Part shown: positions 54,754-62,112 of the stretch, piece after piece
Layout of the letters: every line of letters starts with the position of its first letter
Numbering within the stretch: position 1 is the first letter of the stretch
NCBI GenBank assembly: GCA_018268105.1
Contig: JAFDXG010000148.1
Coordinates: forward strand, 1-64,000
Origin: Bacteroidota bacterium
GTDB lineage: Bacteria > Bacteroidota > Bacteroidia > Chitinophagales > Chitinophagaceae
DNA length: 64,000 bases
Reading direction: 5' to 3'
Position numbers and translations under genes: made by a program
Notes under the pieces: generated by a model
Told to the model about the DNA's origin: nothing
The model's database searches: none
What the model saw: the letters and a program-made list of their open reading frames with translations, nothing else

Positions 54754-55293
54754 TTATGCAGCTTGTTTTACAAATTGCACTTCAGCATTTATTCTTACTT
54801 CGTCACTTACTAAAACTCCACCGGTTTCAAGTGCAGCATTCCAGTTCAGTCCCCAGTCTTTTCTGTTTATCTTTCCACTCAGCGAAAAACCGGCTTTCAG
54901 GTTTCCCCAGGGATCTTTGTTAATACCACCAAATTCTACATCAAAGCTGACTTGTTTTTTAATACCCCTTATATCGAGTATACCATTCAACTTGTAATTA
55001 TCATCATCAAGTTTAGTCAGTGAAGAGCTGGTAAACTTCAGTTCTCTGTGGTTTTCTGCGTCAAAAAAATCGGCGCTTTTTAAATGTTTGTCACGATCGG
55101 TATTATTGGTAAATACAGAGCCAGATTCAATATTCAGTTCAACACTACCCTTGCTGAAGTCATCGCTTTCTGTTAATATTACCGCATTAAATGCTCTGAA
55201 TTCTCCTTTCACATTCGTAATCATCATGTGACGTACCTTAAAATCTATTTCGCTGTGTGCGGGATCTAAAACCCATTTTGTTTGATTTGCCAT
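54754..55293 (-). CDS. YceI-family protein
   Basis: The 179-residue protein opens with WVLDPAHSEIDFKVRHMMIT and continues with VELNIESGSVFTNNTDRDKHLKSADFFDAE and GILDIRGIKKQVSFDVEFGG, the lipocalin-like YceI pattern. Family members bind isoprenoid-like or other amphiphilic molecules. No signal peptide is visible, unlike the periplasmic E. coli protein, so this is probably cytoplasmic. It lies 100 bases downstream of the Crp/Fnr regulator on the same strand. Confidence 0.9.
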   Translation of the reverse strand: MANQTKWVLDPAHSEIDFKVRHMMITNVKGEFRAFNAVILTESDDFSKGSVELNIESGSVFTNNTDRDKHLKSADFFDAENHRELKFTSSSLTKLDDDNYKLNGILDIRGIKKQVSFDVEFGGINKDPWGNLKAGFSLSGKINRKDWGLNWNAALETGGVLVSDEVRINAEVQFVKQAA

Positions 55294-55393
55294 ATTATTC
55301 TTTTTTCTTGTTTTGAATTAATAATGCAAAGGTGGCACACCAGGTTCTTGTAAAAATTCACCTGTGTTAATAAATGTGCAAACGGTTGTGGAA

Positions 55394-55981
55394 TTATTTT
55401 TTGGGCACTAATTCCTTTCGGATACGGCTAAGCGACTGGGGTTTGATTCCAAGATAGGAGGCAATCAGGTATTGGGGTATGCGTTGATTGAATTTTGGAT
55501 GCAGATTTGAAAATTCCATGTAGCGAGATTCCGCGTCTTCGCTGTTTGTTTTGGCAAGACGGTATTGGAATGCCACGAGGGCATTCTGGGCCAGCAGGCG
55601 GAAAAAGCGGTCAATTTCCGGGCACAGTTCACATGCTTTCTGAAAGTTTTGTTTGTTTAACAACAGCATCTGTGAAGGCTCGAGTGTTTCAATGGTATAT
55701 ATGCCTTTCCGGTCTGAAAAAAAGCTGTACAAATCAGATATCCAGTACCCCTCAAGAGCAAACTGTATTGCATGTTTTTCTCCTTTCTGGTCAATGAGAT
55801 AAGAATAACAGGCGCCCTGTTCTATAAAATAAGAATAACGGCAGATCTTTCCCTCTTCTGCCAGTATTGTTTTTTTGTCGAATGTCTTAGGAAATACACA
55901 GTCAGCAAACTCACTAAAAACGGCATCACTGATGGAATGCCCCAAAGTTGTTTCAATATTTTGCCGTAACAATGGATACAT
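55394..55981 (-). CDS. Crp/Fnr-family transcriptional regulator
   Basis: The 195-residue protein has a cyclic-nucleotide-binding-like beta roll (about 20-115, ILAEEGKICRYSYFIEQGAC) and a C-terminal helix-turn-helix (IPQYLIASYLGIKPQSLSRI, about 168-187). It lacks the four-cysteine Fe-S motif of FNR, so it does not sense oxygen in that way. The YceI-like gene follows in the same direction and is a likely target or partner. Confidence 0.88.
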   Translation of the reverse strand: MYPLLRQNIETTLGHSISDAVFSEFADCVFPKTFDKKTILAEEGKICRYSYFIEQGACYSYLIDQKGEKHAIQFALEGYWISDLYSFFSDRKGIYTIETLEPSQMLLLNKQNFQKACELCPEIDRFFRLLAQNALVAFQYRLAKTNSEDAESRYMEFSNLHPKFNQRIPQYLIASYLGIKPQSLSRIRKELVPKK

Positions 55982-56135
55982 ATAACAACTTTTCCCTGGT
56001 TAAACTTTTTGGTATATGTGCATATTACACAATTTATGATAAACCTGAAAACCAGATTTGAAAATGGAATTATTTTTTTTGAGGATACAAGATGAAAAAA
56101 TGATTTCACACAATAAGAAAAAAATCTTTGTATAC

Positions 56136-56264
56136 CTCTGCGAATACTTTGTGCTCTTTGTGAAAAATACATTTCACGCAAAGACGCAGAGAAAATACAC
56201 CCAGAGAACGCAAAGAGTCAAAACCTTAGCACCCTTTGCACTCGCTGCGCCTCTGCGTGAAAAA
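56136..56264. repeat. composite extragenic repeat with CACGCAAAG/CTCTGCGTGA arms
   Basis: Upstream of the esterase gene, CCTCTGCG and CTTTGTGCTCTTTGTG motifs are followed by TTTCACGCAAAGACGCAGAG (56172-56191). About 60 bases later comes CTCTGCGTGAAAAA, giving an 8-10-bp inverted repeat. Such text is typical of repeated intergenic elements in Bacteroidota genomes. Confidence 0.5.
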
Positions 56265-56322
56265 CCTCATCCTGCATCGCCGCTTCCCCAAAAAATACGT
56301 AGCATTGTACCAAACTGAGCGT

Positions 56323-58104
56323 ATGATTATTAGATATACAACTCTATTTTTGAGTTTTTTACTCTGGACAAACTTTATTGTAGCGCAAAATGATAAGGAT
56401 TATACCTGGTGGAATCCAGCTACAAATGCATTCCCCACAATTGAAGGACAGGCATGGCCGGGGACTGTAAAAAATTTTTATGATCGTCTTCCAGCCAAAG
56501 CGGAGCAGCAGGTTAGAAAAGATGTATGGAATTTATCCAGACACAGTGCAGGTTTGTATATAAAATTCAACAGTGATGCAAAGGACATCGTAGTGCGCTA
56601 TACTGCCATCAATAGGGATAATTACGCTATGCCACACATGCCTGCCACAGGAGTAAGCGGTATTGACCTCTATGCCATTGACCATAGTGGCAAGTGGGTG
56701 TGGGCGCCAGGAAAATATTCATTTGGTGATACCATTACTTATAAGTTTTCCAATATGGAAGTAGATAAGGATTACCGCAGCCGTAACTTTGAGTTCAGGT
56801 TATTCCTTCCACTATACAATGGCGTTAGCTGGATGGAAATAGGAGTTCCTAAAGGAAATAGTTTTCAACCACTGCCACTGACAAAAGAAAAACCTATCGT
56901 ATTTTATGGCACCTCCATTTTGCAGGGAGGCTGTGCTTCCCGGCCCGGTTTGGCCTGGACTTCTATGGTAGAGCGCAGGCTTGATTGTCCGGTTATCAAT
57001 CTTGGTTTTTCAGGTAACGGGAGACTGGAGACTGAAGTCATTGATCTCATTAATGAAGTAGATGCAAAGCTTTATGTTTTGGATTGTATCCCCAATATGG
57101 TGCATAGTGGACTGTTTTCTGATGAAGTACTGGCATCTCGCATTACTAATTCCATAACAAGCATACGGCAAAAGCATCCGGATGCGCCAATACTGCTTGC
57201 CGCACACAGTCTCAGCAGCCACTCAGGTATAATAGATTCTTCCCGTAATATCAACAGCGAAATATCCAACGCAATACAGACAAGAGTATATGATAGTTTA
57301 AAAAACAGTGGTATACAAAACCTCTATCTGCTTACCAGTAAAGACATAGGATTTGATATTGATGCCACAGTTGACGGAGTGCATCCCAACGATATAGGTA
57401 TGCGGTATTACGCTGATGCATATACGAAAATCATTCGGTCTGTATTGCATGAGGAAGAAGGGACAAACACCAGCATGAAACCTGTAATACAAACAAGGGA
57501 TGGATATGACTGGCGCGGCAGGCATGAAGCCATTAAGGCCCTTAACTTAACTGATCCGCCACAAAATGTTTTTATTGGTAATTCCATTATCCACTTTTGG
57601 GCAGGAAAACCCGATGCCGGAATTATCAGGGGTGAAGATTCCTGGAATAAATATCTTGCACCCCTGGGAGTACGTAATATGGCTTTTGGCTGGGACAGGA
57701 TTGAGAATGCATTATGGCGTATATACCATGGAGAATTAGATGGTATTCATCCCAAACATATTGTAATAATGCTGGGCACCAACAACCTGCAAATGAATAC
57801 TGATGTTGAAATTATTGCGGGTCTCAGACACCTGCTTAAGGCTATATATTTGCGCCAGCCTAAAACCAGTATACTTCTTTCAGGCATTTTTCCGAGAAGT
57901 AATTTGGAAACCCGTATTGCAAAACTCAATACTCAAATAGCCATGCTCGCAGCACAGGAAAAAGTAAAATTTGTAAATCCCGGAAAAGTTTTACTGGCAC
58001 CCAATGGAAGGATCAATGAAGCATGGTTCAGCGATGGTGTGCATCCTAATGCAACCGGGTATAATAAGCTGGCGCCTATCCTGGCGGGATACCTGAAGAA
58101 TTAA
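56323..58104 (+). CDS. secreted double SGNH/GDSL esterase
   Basis: From ATG 56323 (earlier in-frame codons fall in the repeat) the 593-residue protein has a signal peptide (YTTLFLSFLLWTNFIVAQ). A GxDLY-type N-terminal beta domain (VSGIDLYAID) follows, then two complete SGNH hydrolase domains. The first has S198 in FYGTSILQGG and D351-H354 in DGVHPND. The second has S421 in IGNSIIHFW, IMLGTNN, and D571-H574 in DGVHPNA. It likely removes acetyl or other ester groups from glycans. It lies next to the fucosidase gene. Confidence 0.88.
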   Translation: MIIRYTTLFLSFLLWTNFIVAQNDKDYTWWNPATNAFPTIEGQAWPGTVKNFYDRLPAKAEQQVRKDVWNLSRHSAGLYIKFNSDAKDIVVRYTAINRDNYAMPHMPATGVSGIDLYAIDHSGKWVWAPGKYSFGDTITYKFSNMEVDKDYRSRNFEFRLFLPLYNGVSWMEIGVPKGNSFQPLPLTKEKPIVFYGTSILQGGCASRPGLAWTSMVERRLDCPVINLGFSGNGRLETEVIDLINEVDAKLYVLDCIPNMVHSGLFSDEVLASRITNSITSIRQKHPDAPILLAAHSLSSHSGIIDSSRNINSEISNAIQTRVYDSLKNSGIQNLYLLTSKDIGFDIDATVDGVHPNDIGMRYYADAYTKIIRSVLHEEEGTNTSMKPVIQTRDGYDWRGRHEAIKALNLTDPPQNVFIGNSIIHFWAGKPDAGIIRGEDSWNKYLAPLGVRNMAFGWDRIENALWRIYHGELDGIHPKHIVIMLGTNNLQMNTDVEIIAGLRHLLKAIYLRQPKTSILLSGIFPRSNLETRIAKLNTQIAMLAAQEKVKFVNPGKVLLAPNGRINEAWFSDGVHPNATGYNKLAPILAGYLKN

Positions 58105-58183
58105 TTGAAGTACCGGCTGATAGTTTTTTTATTTGTACTATTTATTGCAGATGTCATTTGAATATACAATAAACAACACCTGT

Positions 58184-58211
58184 TTGAGCGCTTAAAGGTT
58201 TAGTATCTTAG
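58184..58211 (+). promoter_or_regulatory. promoter-like TTG-N17-TATCTTAG before the GH29 gene
   Basis: TTG (58184-58186), a 17-base spacer and TATCTTAG (58204-58211) match the Bacteroidota -33/-7 pattern TTG/TAnnTTTG with one mismatch. The box ends 23 bases before the GH29 ATG. Confidence 0.45.
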
Positions 58212-58234
58212 TAAGTACAATTATCAAACTTACC

Positions 58235-60043
58235 ATGAAACAATATTCAACCGGCATACTACTTTCTGCAGTCTCTTTACTTTTTTCAATTGTCACATTT
58301 TCCCAGAAAATTAAAACCCCTGAAGCCCGGGTGCAGTGGTTTAAAAAAGCCCGTTTCGGGATGTTCATCCACTGGGGATTATATAGCGCTGCCGAAGGAA
58401 TCTGGGAAGGGGAACGATTAAGAAACAGTAACAACTATGCGGAGTGGATTTACTATCGTAACCGGATTTCAAAAGAGGAATATATTTCTCTGGCGAAAAG
58501 ATTTGACTGGAAAAAAATTGACCCTGAAGCATGGGTACTGCTGGCAAAGAAAGCAGGAATGAAATATATTATTATTACGGCCAAACATCATGATGGCTGT
58601 GCGATATGGAATTCTAAAGTCAGTGATTATAATCTCAGCAGGCTCTGTGGTACCCAACGCGATGTGCTTAAAGAATTAGCTGCTGCATGTAAAAAACATG
58701 ATATCAAACTTGGATTTTATTATTCACACTGGCTCGACTGGGAAGATCCTAATGGCTGGGATCATAACCAGGAACTTACCGGCAAAGTAACAGATGAGCA
58801 ATACAATAGCTACTGGCAACAGAAAGTGTTACCACAGTTAAAAGAATTGCTTACCAACTATGGCGATATTGCTATGCTGTGGTTTGATATGTGGGTGGAC
58901 TACAAAACTACTATTGTCAAAAAGGAACAACTGGAACAGGTAATCAGCCTGGTGCGGACTTTACAACCCAACTGCCTGATCAATTCACGCCTTGGACTTC
59001 CTGCTGATACGCCCGGTATTGATTTTCAAACTCTCGGCGACAACCAGTTTGGAACGATGTACATAGACCAACCCTGGGAAACACCCGGCACTATTGCACA
59101 CTCGTGGGGATATAATGCGCTGGAAAATCAATGGAAATCCACCTCACAATTACTTGAATCGCTTATTGATAATGTAAGCCTTAATGGTGGATATACACTT
59201 AATATTGGTCCGCGTGCCGATGGTTCTGTTCCTTATGAAGGGGTAAGCAGACTGGAGGATATAGGTGCATGGATGGCCAAAAGTGGTGAATCAGTTTACG
59301 GGAGTACCGGTCTTGGGTTAAGAAATGGACAGTATGACTGGGGCAGAATCACTACAAAGAGTGCTGGCAACAAACAAGATGTATACCTGCAAGTATATAA
59401 TTGGCCGCTCGATCATATCCTGCGCGTGACAGGCATCTTGTTAAAACCTCAAAGCATGGTACTGATCACTCCATCAGGTAAAAAGATATTGTCATTTACG
59501 CAGCTGGGGCCGTTGATGCATATTCAATTGCCTGATCAGCCGGGTGATCATTTTGTTTCTACAATTGTTTTGCATTACGAGCAGCCCGTTGACCTCGACA
59601 GGCAGGTGACGGCAGAATCAACTTTCGGCGGCTTTGCGCTCAGCGGGCAAAATACTGCAGACCATTCAGCAGTATTTCAGTTGGTAAATTATGACGGCTT
59701 ACGCCCAACTCATTTGGTAATTGATCATTCCGGCAGCCTGGCGTGGAGGCTGTATATACCTGAAGCGGGAAGCTATAAGGTAAATCTTTCTTTCCATAAC
59801 GCTTCAGGCACTGATATGGCAGTGGATGTATCCGCTGCCGGTCAGGTGATCCACAGGCAGTTGAAGCCAACAGGTAAAGTGGTTGTGGAGCCTCACGACA
59901 GCTATACCGAAGAATTTGCAGATAATCGTATCGGCATATTTAATTTTCCGAAAGCCGGTTTTTACGAAGTAACCTTAAAGGCTAATCCCGCAGCAGGAGA
60001 AAAGCTGCTCTTTAACAGGATATGGGTGGATAAAGAGAAATAG
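58235..60043 (+). CDS. secreted alpha-L-fucosidase (GH29)
   Basis: This 602-residue protein has a signal peptide (ILLSAVSLLFSIVTFSQ) and a GH29 barrel. It shows KKARFGMFIHWGLYSAAEG, ITAKHHDGCAIW and the catalytic nucleophile D218 in AMLWFDMWVDY. The C-terminal part after about residue 360 holds beta-sandwich domains, including a final CBM-like segment. It releases alpha-linked fucose, or related deoxy sugars, in the periplasm. It faces the SusD gene across a shared terminator. Confidence 0.93.
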   Translation: MKQYSTGILLSAVSLLFSIVTFSQKIKTPEARVQWFKKARFGMFIHWGLYSAAEGIWEGERLRNSNNYAEWIYYRNRISKEEYISLAKRFDWKKIDPEAWVLLAKKAGMKYIIITAKHHDGCAIWNSKVSDYNLSRLCGTQRDVLKELAAACKKHDIKLGFYYSHWLDWEDPNGWDHNQELTGKVTDEQYNSYWQQKVLPQLKELLTNYGDIAMLWFDMWVDYKTTIVKKEQLEQVISLVRTLQPNCLINSRLGLPADTPGIDFQTLGDNQFGTMYIDQPWETPGTIAHSWGYNALENQWKSTSQLLESLIDNVSLNGGYTLNIGPRADGSVPYEGVSRLEDIGAWMAKSGESVYGSTGLGLRNGQYDWGRITTKSAGNKQDVYLQVYNWPLDHILRVTGILLKPQSMVLITPSGKKILSFTQLGPLMHIQLPDQPGDHFVSTIVLHYEQPVDLDRQVTAESTFGGFALSGQNTADHSAVFQLVNYDGLRPTHLVIDHSGSLAWRLYIPEAGSYKVNLSFHNASGTDMAVDVSAAGQVIHRQLKPTGKVVVEPHDSYTEEFADNRIGIFNFPKAGFYEVTLKANPAAGEKLLFNRIWVDKEK

Positions 60044-60050
60044 GAAAAAA

Positions 60051-60100
60051 ATAAAGGGTTCAGGATATTAAAAAATTCGAAACCCTTTATCCTTTTTATT
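60051..60100. terminator. bidirectional terminator between GH29 and susD-like genes
   Basis: ATAAAGGGTT (60051-60060) and AACCCTTTAT (60081-60090) form a perfect 10-bp stem with a 20-base loop. A-rich sequence lies before it and CTTTTTATTTT after it, so it can serve both convergent transcripts. Confidence 0.7.
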
Positions 60101-60121
60101 TTCTAATTCAGTACGCTGATA

Positions 60122-62080
60122 TTAGTAACCCGGGTTTTGTTGCGCTTCTTTTTGATCAGGAGTTAATGCTTTTCCTCCTAATTGTATACCATCGAGATAA
60201 GTTTGCGGTATAGGCCGTAATACATGAAAGTCATGTATATTAGGCGACGCCTGATAATTAAATGCCCTGACACGGGGTACCAGTGTTTTTGTTCTTGAAA
60301 GGTCTTCCCAGCGTTTGTACTCACCACAAAGTTCTCTTGAACGCTCATCCAGTACCAATGCCAGCATCCGGTCGTAATCATTAGTTAATCCTAAATGTGA
60401 GATTACATATTCATCTCCTTCAGGAAGAGAATTAATATCTGTTATTGCCAGGCTTGCAGAGGCATCTGTAGTAACCGAAATATTATTCGATTCGTAATAA
60501 GAGTTTTCCGGCATAAAAGAATTTTTATCCGGGCTTTGCCCTGAGGTAGATGCTCCTAGTGCGCCACCTCCGTCATAATAGGCTGCACGATTTTCCCCGC
60601 TTGCAAACTGGGCACGGGTGCGGACTGCATTGATATATGGAAGTGCATCTGCGTAAGAGCCGCTGCCACTTTTAGCAAGCCTGATTTTGGCTTCGGCTGC
60701 AATCAGGTAGGTTTCTGCAGAACGGGCAAGATTCATATCACGCAGTCCTCTTTGGTCATTTAATGCCACTCTTGAGCCATCTAAGTGTTTGCTTAAAGAA
60801 GGAAATCTTACATCATTATACATTGCACCATCGGCAGTTGTCCCGGCGGGATAAGCGATATAAGCATTGGGAATGGTTTTACCGGTACCGCTATAAACCA
60901 CTACATTATTAAGCTTGTAACTGGAGAAACGGTTATCGCCGGGTTGGTTAATGATATATATTATTCCAAGATCACCGTTTTGATAATACCCTCCTGAAGC
61001 TTTATTCAGCCTGCTTTTTGTGCGAAAACTTTTCCAGAACCTGGAGTCATTCACCATGTCATATAATCTATACATATAGTACGTGGTGCGTAAACGACTG
61101 TAGGGTCTGTCGCCGGTAATGTCACGCTGCATCTGTGGCAAATCATCATACCTGGAGGTAAAATAAAGGTGCTGTGTATTGCTGCCATTGGTAGAAACAT
61201 CTGCGGTAAACTGTGCTGAGAGGATCAGTTCAGAGAGTTGTTCATTGGCTCCGTCAGGATCAGTATAATGCCAGAGATTAGCAAAATTGCTGGTTAACGG
61301 ATATTTGGCAATCACTTCATCACATAAGGGTATAATAGCAGCAAGGTCGGCTGCTTTAGTGGAAGAATTCCACGAATCATTAATTTCACTGGCCCGGTAT
61401 AAATAGGCTTTTGCAAGGTAATGGGCGGCAGCATATTTGGTGAGCTTTGCGGGCGAACCCGAAGAAGGCAAAATATTATATGCCTGGGTGAAGTCATCTA
61501 TGATTTGTGTGTACACTTCAGCAGGAGAGGCTCTTGTAAATTCCTGTTCAACAGTGGTACTTGGTTTGGTTTTAAGGGGTACCCCGCCATATTGGGAAAC
61601 CAGTCGCAGATAACTATAGGCTCTGAAAAAATATCCTTCGCCTAAAGCAGTTTTTTTGATATCGTCAGAAGTGGATGTACTGGCTGTTGCATTTTCTATC
61701 AACAGGTTGGCATCTCCTATACCAATGTAAAGGTTATCCCACTGGGTATTTGCTAAAGCTGTATTACCATTGTTGATGGTAACTATGGAATTAAATCCCA
61801 CATCGTAACCGTTCCATACCCCGTTTGATGGATCACCACCTACGCAAAACTCATCCACACCGTAATTGGTGGCGCAGTATGCCCACTCGCCATTAAACGG
61901 AGCGCTGAATACCTGGTAGTAAGTTCCTGTTGAAAGCGAAAGGATGCCTTCATCCGTTTTATAAAAGTCCATTCCTCTCGCAGTCTCCAAACGTTCTTTC
62001 AGGAAATCTTTTTTGCAGGATGATACAAAGATGAAACCTGAAAAGAAGAATATCTTTATAAATAGTTTTATCGTGTTCAT
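60122..62080 (-). CDS. SusD/RagB-type glycan-binding lipoprotein
   Basis: The 652-residue protein has a lipoprotein signal (FIFVSSCKKDF, lipobox VSSC), then the SusD superfamily TPR-like helices and C-terminal motif region (LALVLDERSRELCGEYKRWEDLSRTKTLV and VRAFNYQASPNIHDFHVLRPIPQTYLD). SusD binds glycans at the cell surface and hands them to its partner SusC. The partner is encoded just upstream, 32 bases away. The closing LRPIPQTYLDGIQLG is typical of the family. Confidence 0.93.
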   Translation of the reverse strand: MNTIKLFIKIFFFSGFIFVSSCKKDFLKERLETARGMDFYKTDEGILSLSTGTYYQVFSAPFNGEWAYCATNYGVDEFCVGGDPSNGVWNGYDVGFNSIVTINNGNTALANTQWDNLYIGIGDANLLIENATASTSTSDDIKKTALGEGYFFRAYSYLRLVSQYGGVPLKTKPSTTVEQEFTRASPAEVYTQIIDDFTQAYNILPSSGSPAKLTKYAAAHYLAKAYLYRASEINDSWNSSTKAADLAAIIPLCDEVIAKYPLTSNFANLWHYTDPDGANEQLSELILSAQFTADVSTNGSNTQHLYFTSRYDDLPQMQRDITGDRPYSRLRTTYYMYRLYDMVNDSRFWKSFRTKSRLNKASGGYYQNGDLGIIYIINQPGDNRFSSYKLNNVVVYSGTGKTIPNAYIAYPAGTTADGAMYNDVRFPSLSKHLDGSRVALNDQRGLRDMNLARSAETYLIAAEAKIRLAKSGSGSYADALPYINAVRTRAQFASGENRAAYYDGGGALGASTSGQSPDKNSFMPENSYYESNNISVTTDASASLAITDINSLPEGDEYVISHLGLTNDYDRMLALVLDERSRELCGEYKRWEDLSRTKTLVPRVRAFNYQASPNIHDFHVLRPIPQTYLDGIQLGGKALTPDQKEAQQNPGY

Positions 62081-62112
62081 TTTATTGTAATTTTTTCTGT
62101 GAATCGTTTCTG

